Assembly (NCBI GenBank): GCA_964576585.1
Contig: CAZNWO010000001.1
Coordinates: forward strand, 1 to 64,000
Reading direction: 5' to 3'
Length of the DNA: 64,000 nucleotides
DNA from: GCA-2730975 sp964576585
GTDB taxonomy: Bacteria > Verrucomicrobiota > Verrucomicrobiia > Opitutales > Seribacteraceae
Part shown: piece by piece, positions 46,050 to 55,383 of the stretch
How the letters are laid out: each line of letters starts with the position of its first letter
How positions within the stretch are numbered: the stretch's first letter is position 1
Notes under the pieces: model-generated
Told to the model about the DNA's origin: nothing
What the model saw: the letters and a program-made list of their open reading frames with translations, nothing else
Database searches by the model: none
Made by a program: the position numbers and the translations under genes

Positions 46050-47339
46050 ATGAAAACATTTCTTCATTCACTTTCCATATTGGTCTTTGCATTTACACCT
46101 CTTGGATTGGATGCCAAAATTTCGTGGCCTGACTACCGGGGGCCTAAACACGACGGATCGGCTGACGAATCAAACCTTCCCTTGAAATGGGACGAGGAAA
46201 ATGGCGTTCGATGGAAAATTCCCATTCACGGAAGGGGTTGGTCGAGTCCAGTGGTCAAGGAAGATCAAATTTGGCTGACCACAGCAACGCCAAACGGCAA
46301 AGAACTGTATGCCATCTGCGTTGACGGAGACTCGGGTAGATTGCTAATGGACAAAAAGCTTTTTCAGGTTGATGAGCCACAGTTTGCCCATCGTTTCAAT
46401 TCATACGCTTCTCCATCTCCCCAAATCGACGGGGATTTCGTCTATGTAAGTTTCGGCTCGCCGGGCACAGCCTGCATTAACAGAAAAACCAAGAGGGTCG
46501 TTTGGCAAAGAACCGACTTCGTTTGCGACCATTTTCGCGGGGCAGGTTCTTCTCCTTTTGTTTATAAAGATTTACTTGTTTTAACGATGGATGGGGCTGA
46601 TCATCAATTTCTTGTAGCCCTAAACAAATTCACGGGGAAAACCGTTTGGCGAACGGAACGGAGCACGGATTTTGGTGATCTTGACCCCAACACGGGAAAG
46701 CCAAAAAGGGGAGGTGATTTTAGAAAGAGTTACGCCACGCCCGTAGTTGCAAGATTTGAAGGCAAAGATCAATTGATTAGCCCTGGGGCAAAAGCAGTTT
46801 TCGCCTATGAACCGTTGACCGGGAAGGAAATCTGGCAAGTTCAATACGAAAACCATTCCAGTGCCTCCAGAACATTGGTTGCAGGGGACCTAGCATTAGT
46901 TTGTACAGGATATTCAAAAGCAGAAATAATAGGAATAAAATTAGGCGGCAGCGGCAAAGTAACAAATACACACATGAAATGGTCTTTGAGAAAGGGTGCG
47001 CCAAACAAGCCATCTCCGGTAATGTTTCGCAAATTTCTTTACACGGTAACCGACGGGGGGGTTGCCTCATGCATCGACCCACGCACAGGCAAAGTTCTTT
47101 GGCAGCAAAGAATTGGTGGTGAATTTTCTGCCTCCTTATTGAGGTCTAAAGATAGGGTTTACTGTTTTGACCAATCGGGTACATGCACGGTCATTAAGGT
47201 GTCGGAACAAAAATGTGTCGTCATATCAAAGAATAAATTGAGCGGTGGATTCATGTCCTCTCCCGCAGTATTAGACGACGATTTAATCCTCAGAACCAAA
47301 ACCCATCTATACCGAATTAACCAAAAAGGGAAATTATAA
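46050..47339 (+). CDS. Secreted PQQ-type beta-propeller protein
   Basis: A signal peptide covers about residues 1-22. The rest forms repeats of the quinoprotein/PQQ_2 propeller kind, with tryptophan-docking phrases such as TGKTVWRTE, TGKEIWQVQ and TGKVLWQQR. The mature N-terminus WPDYRGPKHDG is a common opening of these outer-membrane or periplasmic propellers in Planctomycetes and Verrucomicrobia. Calcium/PQQ catalytic residues of alcohol dehydrogenases cannot be confirmed, so this may be a non-enzymatic scaffold like BamB. It is divergent from the M28 gene. Confidence 0.85.
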   Translation: MKTFLHSLSILVFAFTPLGLDAKISWPDYRGPKHDGSADESNLPLKWDEENGVRWKIPIHGRGWSSPVVKEDQIWLTTATPNGKELYAICVDGDSGRLLMDKKLFQVDEPQFAHRFNSYASPSPQIDGDFVYVSFGSPGTACINRKTKRVVWQRTDFVCDHFRGAGSSPFVYKDLLVLTMDGADHQFLVALNKFTGKTVWRTERSTDFGDLDPNTGKPKRGGDFRKSYATPVVARFEGKDQLISPGAKAVFAYEPLTGKEIWQVQYENHSSASRTLVAGDLALVCTGYSKAEIIGIKLGGSGKVTNTHMKWSLRKGAPNKPSPVMFRKFLYTVTDGGVASCIDPRTGKVLWQQRIGGEFSASLLRSKDRVYCFDQSGTCTVIKVSEQKCVVISKNKLSGGFMSSPAVLDDDLILRTKTHLYRINQKGKL

Positions 47340-47529
47340 AGGATTGCGAAGAGATTGAGGACACCCTAAAAGGCATGCTAAAGGAGACCAAGATAATGGG
47401 TCCTTCAGAATATGTAGATGTTTTGATTGCTCCGATGCCTTTAGATATTTTGTCATAGAAACCATGGACAATACAACTGCCAAGGTTCATGCACATGACA
47501 AAGTTAGAATGTAAAGAAGTCTGGATTTG
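47340..47529. other. Intergenic stretch with a possible gene remnant
   Basis: After the propeller stop, a plus-strand frame reads about 40 codons with coding-like composition (KDCEEIEDTLKG...APMPLDILS) to TAG at 47456-47458. The same frame continues open to a TGA just before the permease start. It has no start codon at its beginning and no recognised homologue, and may be a decayed gene end or chance. No promoter or terminator stands out. Confidence 0.25.
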
Positions 47530-48861
47530 ATGTCTCTTGGGAATTCCCATGTCCTGAATTGGGGCACCGCAACTGGCTTGGTTATTACAAGCATGATTGG
47601 GACGGGCGTTTACACCTCCTTGGGTTATCAAGTTGGTACACTTTCATCTACCTCCTCACTGCTGCTGCTGTGGATTGTCGGCGGCCTGCATGCCTTAAGC
47701 GGGGCATTTTGCTATGCCGAAGTGGGCTCGGCATTCCCAAGATCTGGTGGTGAATATCATTTACTGTCTAGACTGTACCACCCCCTGATGGGCTTTCTTG
47801 CGGGCTGGGTTTCCGTGACGGTAAGTTTTGCTGCACCAATAGCACTTTCGGCAATCGCCTTTGAGGTTTATGCTGGCACCATTTTACCAAAGCTTTCACA
47901 AGGAGCTTATGCTGCTATGATTATTGCATTAATGGCAGTCGCTCATTCCTTGGGAATCAAATCGGGATCCAAAACCCAAGACTGGCTGACAGCACTAAAG
48001 CTTTTGTTAATTGTCTTTATTATTGTATGCGGACTATGCATTCCTCACGCTCAAACTGAACCCGTTATAGACTCTCTAGACATGAGAGATGTTTTGGGAG
48101 GTGGATTTGCTGTTTCATTAATTTACGTATCCTACTCCTTTACCGGATGGAATGCAGCCGTTTATGTAGCGGGAGAGACTAAAAATCCTTCGCGAAACCT
48201 CCCCTTAGCCCTAATCGGTGGGGTTATTCTCGTTACGATTCTATACTTGTGTTTAAATTATGCCTTTCTTCGGGTTACACCATTAGATGAAATCAAGTCT
48301 CTTGAAAATAAAGAGGGAGTTGCCGCCCTTAGTGCATATTACATTTATGGGGAGAGAGGAGGTTTAATAATTAGTGGTATCATTGCCGCTGGCTTGTTTT
48401 CCACGATAGGTGCAATGATAATGACGGGGTCTCGAATTGCCGTAGCAATTGGAGAAGATTATAAGCCTTTTACATACTTGGCGAAAACAAATCGTTGGGG
48501 CAGTCCAGCAAGATCGGTTGTATTAATTAGCTCTGTCGGGTTGTTCTTAGTTTTTACTTCTAGCTTTAATTCCGTGCTGATTTACATTGAGTTTGTTGCT
48601 TTGTTTTTTACTTTTGCTACAGCGGCAGGCGTTTTCATTATTCGAAAAAAAGGTGCGGCATTAAATGAACGGTTTAAAATGCCTCTTTTTCCATTATTTC
48701 CTATTATTTATCTTTTAATTACAGGGTGGATTTTGGTCCATATAATTATGGAAAGGCCAATTCAGGCACTTGCTGGTCTAGGCACTCTTTTGGTTGGAAC
48801 TGTCGTTTATTTTTACTCCAAGACATCTAACATCAATAACATGTCCAAGAAGGTCAACTGA
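47530..48861 (+). CDS. APC-superfamily amino acid permease
   Basis: This integral membrane protein of 443 residues has about twelve hydrophobic helices. Helix 1 carries the unwound glycine motif SMIGTGVYTS of LeuT-fold amino acid transporters, and helix 6 has SYSFTGWNAAVYVAGE, which matches the family substrate-site region. Specificity cannot be told. ATG 47530 is used; a TTG immediately before it is less likely. Base composition is more AT-rich than the 15-45 kb region. It precedes nagB on the same strand with a 125-base gap and a separate candidate promoter. Confidence 0.88.
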   Translation: MSLGNSHVLNWGTATGLVITSMIGTGVYTSLGYQVGTLSSTSSLLLLWIVGGLHALSGAFCYAEVGSAFPRSGGEYHLLSRLYHPLMGFLAGWVSVTVSFAAPIALSAIAFEVYAGTILPKLSQGAYAAMIIALMAVAHSLGIKSGSKTQDWLTALKLLLIVFIIVCGLCIPHAQTEPVIDSLDMRDVLGGGFAVSLIYVSYSFTGWNAAVYVAGETKNPSRNLPLALIGGVILVTILYLCLNYAFLRVTPLDEIKSLENKEGVAALSAYYIYGERGGLIISGIIAAGLFSTIGAMIMTGSRIAVAIGEDYKPFTYLAKTNRWGSPARSVVLISSVGLFLVFTSSFNSVLIYIEFVALFFTFATAAGVFIIRKKGAALNERFKMPLFPLFPIIYLLITGWILVHIIMERPIQALAGLGTLLVGTVVYFYSKTSNINNMSKKVN

Positions 48862-48938
48862 TGCCTTATCGCTCGAGTTGTAGCAGGTATTAAATCGAGC
48901 AAAATCAATCTTCTTGAAACAATTCACAACAATATTGC

Positions 48939-48969
48939 TTGTCAGTAATACATGCCTTGCATGTAGTAT
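48939..48969 (+). promoter_or_regulatory. Candidate promoter and palindromic operator before nagB
   Basis: TTGTCA (48939-48944) and TAGTAT (48964-48969) are separated by 19 bases, longer than ideal. The spacer contains a perfect palindrome TACATGC-CTT-GCATGTA (48949-48965), which is well placed for a repressor to block RNA polymerase. The leader to ATG 48987 would be very short. Confidence 0.35.
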
Positions 48970-48986
48970 CATCGCAATAAGCAATC

Positions 48987-49315
48987 ATGCAAGAGTACGA
49001 TTTCAATCTTAATGTTTTTCCATCCTCAAGAGAGGCATCCCTTGTTGTCGCCAAGGAAATAGCAGATGCCCTGAGTTTGCGTTCATCTGAGAATTCCTCA
49101 TTGGTTTTGGGGCTAGCAACAGGCTCAACACCAGTACTCGTTTATGAGGAGTTAGTAAGGCTGCACTTACGGGAACACCTTAGCTTTAAAAAGGCAAAGT
49201 GCTTTAATTTGGACGAATATCTTGGCTTGGAGGCAACCCATCCGGAAAGCTACCAAGAGTTTATGAAAAGAAACCTTTTTTCTAAAGTTGATATTCTGCC
49301 TGAAAATGCTGTCGT
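48987..49315 (+). CDS. nagB: Glucosamine-6-phosphate deaminase, N-terminal part (cut by assembly gap)
   Basis: The visible 109 residues match the N-terminal half of NagB. They contain the phosphate-binding loop LGLATGSTPVLVYEEL and the FNLDEYLGL segment holding the catalytic Asp, then HPESYQEFMKRNLF. NagB converts glucosamine-6-phosphate to fructose-6-phosphate and ammonia. The family is about 250-270 residues, so roughly 140-160 codons are missing. The sequence gap must then be several hundred bases, not the 100 shown. The downstream sugar kinase fits an amino-sugar locus. Confidence 0.88.
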
Positions 49316-49415
49316 NNNNNNNNNNNNNNNNNNNNNNNNNNNNNNNNNNNNNNNNNNNNNNNNNNNNNNNNNNNNNNNNNNNNNNNNNNNNNNNNNNNNN
49401 NNNNNNNNNNNNNNN
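49316..49415. other. Assembly gap (100 N)
   Basis: Exactly 100 undetermined bases, a scaffolding placeholder. It hides the C-terminal half of nagB and the region just before the kinase start. Any reading frame drawn across it is artificial. Confidence 0.98.
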
Positions 49416-49421
49416 TTGGCT

Positions 49422-50504
49422 ATGAATGGTCTACCCGACGATGTCGGAAACAGTTTTTGTCTGGACGGTTCGCTTAGGACATCGTCGCCTCATGGAAACG
49501 GTAATGTAAATGATACGTTTCTTTTGGCCTGCGAAAAGGAAGGTCAGCTAAAGCGCTACACCTTGCAACGCATCAATCATGAAGTTTTCAAGGACCCCGA
49601 AAGCTTGATGGAAAACTTCAGTCGCGTAACAAAGCACCTCCAAGGAAAACTTTCCGGCGAAGACCACACTAGAAAAGCCTTGGCTTTGGTGCCCGCTAAA
49701 GACGGCCGATCTTTTTTCAGGGATTCGGACGGCAATTACTGGCGCACCACAAACTATATTGACGAAAGCGAGTCTCTTGAAGTTCCACACCATCCCAAGC
49801 AGGCATATGAGGCCGCAAAGGCATTTGGTGAATTTCAGGCAAATTTGTCCGATCTTCCAGGCGATCCACTTAAGGATACCATCCCAGATTTTCACAACAC
49901 AAGAAAGCGTTTTGAGCATTTTCTTGAAGCGGTGAGAACGAATGCCTGCAATCGAGCAGAGGGAGTTGGTGACCTGGTAGAATTTGCGAGACAACGAGAG
50001 TCCTTGGCAGATGCGATCAGGGTGGAAGACTTTCCTACGAGAGTAGTACACAACGATACGAAACTAAACAATGTGCTTCTGGATAAGAAATCAGGCAAGG
50101 GCTTGTGTGTTGTGGATCTTGACACGGTGATGCCTGGTTGCGTGTTACACGACTTTGGGGATCTTGTCCGCACTGCCGCATGTTCCTCTGCTGAGGATGA
50201 AAAAAATTTGGCGCTTGTTAGGTTCCTTCCAGATATATTTGAGGCGATCGCCGAGGGTTACCTAAACGCTGCCCGAGAATTTTTGGAACCATCTGAGATT
50301 GCCGGACTTCCACTTGCTCCAAAAGTCATTACATTCGAGCTCGGAATAAGGTTTTTGACCGACTATCTCGAGGGTGACGCCTATTTCAAAGTGAAAAGGG
50401 AAGGGCACAATCTTGATCGAACTCGAGCCCAGTTTCGGCTCTTGGCTTCAATGGAAGAACACGAGGAAGACATCCGAGCCATAATTCAAAGGTACGCCAG
50501 CTAA
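49422..50504 (+). CDS. Aminoglycoside-phosphotransferase-fold sugar kinase, NahK-like
   Basis: The protein has the APH kinase fold, with catalytic HNDTKLNNVL and VVDLDTVMPGCVLHDFGD. These are very similar to the corresponding motifs of N-acetylhexosamine 1-kinase from Bifidobacterium. An early HGNGNVNDTFLL forms the nucleotide loop. ATG 49422, only 7 bases after the gap, gives 360 residues, the length of NahK, so the gene is probably complete; an earlier start in the gap cannot be excluded. Phosphorylation of GlcNAc or GalNAc at C1 is the likely reaction by family. It lies beside nagB and converges on glcF. Confidence 0.82.
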   Translation: MNGLPDDVGNSFCLDGSLRTSSPHGNGNVNDTFLLACEKEGQLKRYTLQRINHEVFKDPESLMENFSRVTKHLQGKLSGEDHTRKALALVPAKDGRSFFRDSDGNYWRTTNYIDESESLEVPHHPKQAYEAAKAFGEFQANLSDLPGDPLKDTIPDFHNTRKRFEHFLEAVRTNACNRAEGVGDLVEFARQRESLADAIRVEDFPTRVVHNDTKLNNVLLDKKSGKGLCVVDLDTVMPGCVLHDFGDLVRTAACSSAEDEKNLALVRFLPDIFEAIAEGYLNAAREFLEPSEIAGLPLAPKVITFELGIRFLTDYLEGDAYFKVKREGHNLDRTRAQFRLLASMEEHEEDIRAIIQRYAS

Positions 50505-50547
50505 AAATCATTCGAGCAAATCGCACATTCTCCAAAATTGTTTGCAA

Positions 50548-51732
50548 CTAGAGTTTTCCTTCGTAGCCCATGCGAAGCAAGTTGGCCAAATGCAACACTG
50601 GTGGTGAATCCTGACGATCCTGCAGATGCAGTTTCAATTGGGTAATGCATCCAATGTTGCTCGACACGATCCAATTCGGATTGGCGCCCAATAGGTTAAG
50701 AGCTTTTCGGTTGCCCAAGTCCTTTGCAATTTCAGGTTGATCAAGGTTGTAAGTGCCTGCAGATCCGCAACAAATTTCGGCTTCCTCGACCTCGAGCAAC
50801 TCAAGGCCCGAGATGGATTGAATTAATTTTCTTGGAGATGTCGAAACGCCTTGGGCGTGAAGCAAGTGGCAAGCATCCTGATAAACGACTCGCTTGAGGC
50901 TGTTTGTTGGGGGAGGGGTCTCAATGAGCCCCACTCGACACAGGAATTCACTAAAGTCCATCACCTTAGAGGAAAAAATTTGTGCCTCGTCTTCCTCGGG
51001 TCGACCTTTCATGAGAAGAGGATATTCCTTTAGGCCAGAACCACATCCAGCAGCCGTGGTAACAATGGCATCTACGTTTTCCTTGAAGACTGATAGATTT
51101 TTTCGGGCAAATGCCCTGGCACCATCACCTTCCCCAACATGCCACCCCAAGGCTCCACAACAAGTTTGATCTGGAGGAACCAAGACCTCAACTCCATTTC
51201 GAACCAAGACATCAACGGCATCTTGGTTTATCGACGGATCCAGAACTTGCTGGGCGCAACCAGTTAACAAGGCCACTCGTGCTCGAGGTTTGCCTTTTGG
51301 TGAAATTACGGAAGGTAGCTTAGTAGTTTTGGCAAGAGATGGCGGCAACAGGCTTATCATTGGCCTAAGACCTTTGGGTAAAAGATTCTCCAACCTGCGA
51401 GCCATAAGACCAAGCTTGACCGCCAAGCGAAAACGACGCGGAAAGGGTAAAAGCATCAGCAATAGCTTTCGCCGAAGTTTTTCGCCGAGTTTACGCTTTC
51501 TTTGTTTTTGTACCATTTCACGAAAAGGACCCAAAAGGTTTCCGTATTCCACCCCTGAAGGGCATGAGGTTTCGCAGGCCATGCAACCAAGACAACGGTC
51601 GATGTGAGGCAAGGCGCTTTCCAAGGAAAGGTCTCCCTCAAGAACTTCTTTCATAAGGATGATGCGACCTCTGGGAGAATCCATTTCCTGATTCAATTCC
51701 TTGTAGGTCGGACAGGTCGGGAGACAAAAACC
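50548..51732 (-). CDS. glcF: Glycolate oxidase iron-sulfur subunit GlcF (N-terminus in assembly gap)
   Basis: GlcF passes electrons from the GlcD/GlcE flavoproteins to the membrane. The visible 394 residues begin inside the first 4Fe-4S motif (GFCLPTCPTY). The second complete motif follows (CLGCMACETSCPSG), then the two CCG domains (TCCGALG and ICCGSAGTYN) typical of heterodisulfide-reductase-like subunits. Comparison with E. coli GlcF (407 residues) suggests about 25-30 N-terminal residues are hidden by the gap. It is the third gene after glcD and glcE and converges on the kinase gene with 43 bases between. Confidence 0.92.
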   Translation of the reverse strand, partial: GFCLPTCPTYKELNQEMDSPRGRIILMKEVLEGDLSLESALPHIDRCLGCMACETSCPSGVEYGNLLGPFREMVQKQRKRKLGEKLRRKLLLMLLPFPRRFRLAVKLGLMARRLENLLPKGLRPMISLLPPSLAKTTKLPSVISPKGKPRARVALLTGCAQQVLDPSINQDAVDVLVRNGVEVLVPPDQTCCGALGWHVGEGDGARAFARKNLSVFKENVDAIVTTAAGCGSGLKEYPLLMKGRPEEDEAQIFSSKVMDFSEFLCRVGLIETPPPTNSLKRVVYQDACHLLHAQGVSTSPRKLIQSISGLELLEVEEAEICCGSAGTYNLDQPEIAKDLGNRKALNLLGANPNWIVSSNIGCITQLKLHLQDRQDSPPVLHLANLLRMGYEGKL

Positions 51733-51832
51733 NNNNNNNNNNNNNNNNNNNNNNNNNNNNNNNNNNNNNNNNNNNNNNNNNNNNNNNNNNNNNNNNNNNN
51801 NNNNNNNNNNNNNNNNNNNNNNNNNNNNNNNN
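51733..51832. other. Assembly gap (100 N) between glcE and glcF
   Basis: Exactly 100 N. It removes the end of glcE and the start of glcF. Family lengths suggest the true missing sequence is longer than 100 bases. Confidence 0.98.
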
Positions 51833-52756
51833 CTCGACAATCGCCTCGTTTTCCGGCCAAGCCAACCATGCAACGTTACCCGCGTTTCCATATCTACGGT
51901 TTACAAATTTCGGCAGAAGAGATTCTATTTCGAGTATTCGCTTGGGCGTCAATGGAACCTTTATTAGAATGTTATCTTTTGGGGTCCAAGAAAACGCGTT
52001 AGCCTCTTGCCAAAAATTTAGGGCAAGGTCTTCTGGCAGAACTTCTCCCGACTCGCCCAGTTCGCTAAGGATTGTGCTCGATCTTTTAACCAAAGCTTTC
52101 TCCGTTCCACCTAGTCGAAGAAAGACTGTCCCGTCGGACATGAGTTCCAAGGCATCAGGCTCCCATCCGGTGCCAGCGATTCTTAACATTTTTTCAAGTC
52201 CCGTGGACAGATTCTCGCTATCGATCCTTAAAGAGCGAAACGCTCGAGGACCCGGAAATACCTTAAAGCTCAATTCCACCAAGACGGCAAAGCGACCCAA
52301 GCTGCCAACAAGAAATTTAGGCAAGTCAAATCCGGCAGCGTTTTTTACAACCTTTCCGCCTCCCTTCAAAAGGTTTCCTGCTCCATCAACAAAAGAAACT
52401 CCGATCAGGAAATCCCGCAACCCCCCATATCGAATTGCACCTGGCCCGTTAAGGCCACATGCGACCATCCCGCCAAGTGTAGACCCCTTGATGGAAAAAG
52501 GGGGATCAAAAGGAAAATATTGTTTCTGTTCATATAGCATGGCCTGAGCCTCTTCAACCAAGGTTCCGGCCTTTGCTGTAAAAACATACTCGCCGGGATC
52601 ATAGTCCGTAACACCGCTGAGGTCGCTCAGCTCCAGCGACTCGACTCCCTCGCAGTCAACTAGCGCGTTTTTGGTTCGACCACCGGTCGGAAGCAAGGAT
52701 GGTGTGCTTCTTACTGCCTGCACTACCCCCTCCACGGTTGAAGGTCTTTGGCTCAC
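51833..52756 (-). CDS. glcE: Glycolate oxidase FAD-binding subunit GlcE (C-terminus in assembly gap)
   Basis: GlcE is the second flavoprotein of glycolate oxidase. The 308 visible residues carry the FAD_binding_4 (PCMH-type) domain, with FPFDPPFSIKGSTLGGMVACG, the GGLRDFLIGVSFVDGAG strand and KVVKNAAGFDLPKF, all typical of GlcE. It starts at GTG 52756, whose last bases overlap the glcD stop (GTGA), so translation is coupled. The C-terminal end is lost in the gap. Without GlcE the complex is inactive in E. coli, so the gap should be closed before judging function. Confidence 0.9.
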
Positions 52757-54195
52757 TCTCGAGAAATAGTACCGCTTTTTTCCAAAGGGTGGAGCCCGTA
52801 CAGGGACAATGAGGGAGCTTCTCCGTCAGGAAACATTTTGCCGGGATTGGCAATTTCACATGGGTCGAAAGCCCTTCGAATCTTTTTCATTAAACCTATG
52901 TCGTCTTTGCTGAACATGGTACCAAGATATTGTTTTTTTTCCATGCCTACACCATGCTCTCCAGTTATAGAACCCCCCATTTCAACACATGCTTCAAGTA
53001 TTTTACCAGCAGCCTTTTCGGCTCTAGCCAAAGAGCCGTCCTCCCTGCCATCGTACATGATAAGAGGATGTAAGTTGCCGTCTCCAGCATGAAAGACGTT
53101 CGCTATGGAAACTTTGTTTTCTAGCCCGACTTTCTGAATCATTGAAAGAGCCTCACCTAGGCGATTCCTGGGAACAACACCGTCTTGAACAATGAAATCT
53201 GGGCTCAGCCTGCCAACTGCAGAAAATGCACTTTTTCTTCCTTTCCAAATTTTTGCTCTTTCTAAGTCATCTTTGGCAACATGAGTTTCCTCCGGGGAGG
53301 ATGATTTGATGACATCACTCAACAACTTTTGTTCGGATTCAAGCTCTTCTGGGGTTCCCTCCAATTCGACGATCAATACGGCTTCGGCCCCCTTTGGATA
53401 ACCAGCAGAAACTGCAGCTTCTGCAGCCTGAATAGCAAGCTTGTCCATTATTTCCATTGCTCCAGGCAAAAGCCCCGAAGCAACTAAGGCAGAGACGGCA
53501 TTTCCTGCAGACTCTAGAGAGCTATAACTGGCTAAAAGTGTGTGTCGCTCGGTCACTTCAGGCAGGAGCCGCAAAAGAATTTCAAATGCTATGCCAAAAA
53601 GACCCTCTGAACCTGCAAACAAGCTAGCCCAGTCTGGGCCGACTCGCTCCAGAGACTCACCACCAAATTCAACAACTTCTCCGTTGGCCAAGACCGCCTT
53701 GAGCCCGAGCACATGATTGGTCGTCATTCCATATTTAAGACAATGAGCCCCGCCGGAATTGAATGCTAAATTTCCACCAATTGTACAAATTTGCTGACTT
53801 GAAGGGTCGGGGGCAAAATAAAGACCGTGTTGCTTTGCGACTTCAGACACCTTAAGGTTGACCACTCCAGGTTCAACTCTTGCCCATCGATTCTTTGGAT
53901 TTATTTCCAAGATACGATCAAGGCGATTGAGGGCAATTACGATTCCATCTTGAACCGGCAGACAACCGCCGGAAAGACTGGTTCCGCTTCCTCGCGCCAC
54001 GAAGGGAATCTCATGCTTTTGGCAGTGCCGGACTATACCGATTACTTCACTTGGTGTTTCCGGTACTACCACGGCACTCGGCCGTTGCGAGAATGCAGTC
54101 AGACCATCAGATTGATAGGAAACTAGATGCTCTTCCCGCGACAAGATTCTTTCAGCAGGTAAAACACCGCGTAATTTATTAATAATATCTTCCAA
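52753..54195 (-). CDS. glcD: Glycolate oxidase catalytic FAD subunit GlcD
   Basis: GlcD oxidises glycolate to glyoxylate. The 480 residues contain the FAD-binding PCMH domain (FVARGSGTSLSGGCLP; PSSQQICTIGGNLAFNSGGAHCLKYG; FAGSEGLFGI) and the C-terminal FAD-oxidase domain. The latter has NVFHAGDGNLHP and the GSITGEHGVGMEKK catalytic histidine region. The start appears to be TTG 54195 with AGG six bases before it; no ATG lies near. It leads glcD-glcE-glcF, with a GTGA overlap to glcE. A regulator (glcC) is not visible. Glycolate is a common phytoplankton product, which fits a marine lifestyle. Confidence 0.93.
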   Translation of the reverse strand: MEDIINKLRGVLPAERILSREEHLVSYQSDGLTAFSQRPSAVVVPETPSEVIGIVRHCQKHEIPFVARGSGTSLSGGCLPVQDGIVIALNRLDRILEINPKNRWARVEPGVVNLKVSEVAKQHGLYFAPDPSSQQICTIGGNLAFNSGGAHCLKYGMTTNHVLGLKAVLANGEVVEFGGESLERVGPDWASLFAGSEGLFGIAFEILLRLLPEVTERHTLLASYSSLESAGNAVSALVASGLLPGAMEIMDKLAIQAAEAAVSAGYPKGAEAVLIVELEGTPEELESEQKLLSDVIKSSSPEETHVAKDDLERAKIWKGRKSAFSAVGRLSPDFIVQDGVVPRNRLGEALSMIQKVGLENKVSIANVFHAGDGNLHPLIMYDGREDGSLARAEKAAGKILEACVEMGGSITGEHGVGMEKKQYLGTMFSKDDIGLMKKIRRAFDPCEIANPGKMFPDGEAPSLSLYGLHPLEKSGTISRE

Positions 54196-54271
54196 TTATA
54201 CCTATTGTAAAATTAGCTGGAGCGACATGAAGTAACATATGGCTTAATTTTAAACTTTAACCGCACAAAAG

Positions 54272-55348
54272 CTATAGCTCTATTGCCTTGCCCTCGCGAT
54301 ATGATTTATCTGCAGCCAAGACTATTGCCAAGCTGTTGACGGCATCTGCAAGATGGTCCGTTAAGTCAATGTTCTCCTGAATTGAATTTATAAAGAACTT
54401 TTGCTCTCTAAAGCAAAGCTCGTCGTGATCGGGCTCGTCTTCAGTGCTAATAAGCTCATCTTTACGGGTAAATTCACCAGCATCATTGAGGTCAGAATGG
54501 TGTACACGGAGCAAGTTGGTTTTGCAGTGTGAATCTACATCGTCGCTATTTCCTGGTTCCTGTTCGTTTGCCACAATGCTAACACAGCCCTTGGGGCCAA
54601 TGGCATCCTTGACGAAAAAAGCTGTTTCGCTAATCATTGGACCCCATCCAGCCTCGTACCAACCTGAAGATCCGTCCTCAAATTGAATGTTTAAAACTCC
54701 ATAATTGTACATATCGGGTGCAATTTCGTCACTAAGCCTAGAACCCACAGCATGAACACGAACTGGTTTACATCTAGTCATTTGACACATGACATCAACA
54801 TAGTGGACTCCGCAATCCACTATGGGCGATGTGCTTTTCAGCAAATTTTTATGGGTCTCCCAATTGGCCCCCTTGCTTTGTTGATTAAGATTCATGCGCA
54901 TCACCAATGGAGACCCCATAGACCGCGTTATCTCAATAAACTTTATCCAAGAGGGGTGATGCCTAAGAATGTAACCGACAACGACCTTAAGATTAAATTT
55001 TTGGGCAGTTTCGACAATGTGCCGTGCATTCTGAACATTTTCGGATAATGGCTTCTCCACAAACACATGGCAACCAGCCTCAAGGGCCTCAATGGCAAAC
55101 GGGTGATGGGTTTCCGTATAAGAACAAATGGAAACCGCATCAGGCTTTGCTTCCGACAATGCCCTGGAAAGATTTGTGAAGTGAGGAAATGGACCCAATT
55201 CATTTAATAAGTTTTCAGCAGAGTCAAGGGTCCGCGTAACGACACCGCAAATTTCTACATTTGGTAGTGCGGAATAAGCACGAGCATGCGAAATCCCCAT
55301 GTGACCAGCCCCAACAACCAGCACTTTAATATTTATATTATTTGTCAT
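54272..55348 (-). CDS. Gfo/Idh/MocA-family NAD(P)-dependent oxidoreductase
   Basis: The Rossmann domain starts with VLVVGAGHMGISHARAY. The family's EKPL motif is in HVFVEKPLSENV, followed by the substrate-domain VDCGVHYVDVMCQM with a catalytic His. The 358 residues are normal for this sugar or cyclitol dehydrogenase family. The true substrate is not predictable; relatives oxidise inositol, glucose derivatives or UDP-sugars. It lies 76 bases before glcD on the same strand and 35 bases after the redoxin gene, but a shared role is not evident. Confidence 0.88.
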   Translation of the reverse strand: MTNNINIKVLVVGAGHMGISHARAYSALPNVEICGVVTRTLDSAENLLNELGPFPHFTNLSRALSEAKPDAVSICSYTETHHPFAIEALEAGCHVFVEKPLSENVQNARHIVETAQKFNLKVVVGYILRHHPSWIKFIEITRSMGSPLVMRMNLNQQSKGANWETHKNLLKSTSPIVDCGVHYVDVMCQMTRCKPVRVHAVGSRLSDEIAPDMYNYGVLNIQFEDGSSGWYEAGWGPMISETAFFVKDAIGPKGCVSIVANEQEPGNSDDVDSHCKTNLLRVHHSDLNDAGEFTRKDELISTEDEPDHDELCFREQKFFINSIQENIDLTDHLADAVNSLAIVLAADKSYREGKAIEL

Positions 55349-55383
55349 GAAAAAAGGGGTTCTTTTATATTCAGTGTGTGAAT

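Noticed and set aside
48987..50504. A single 505-codon gene spanning the first N run
   Set aside because: The two halves belong to different families (NagB and a NahK-like kinase); the frame is continuous only because the N run happens to keep phase.
50548..51891. A glcF frame continuing across the second gap into glcE sequence
   Set aside because: The part beyond the gap is glcE read in another frame; the true glcF start is in the gap.
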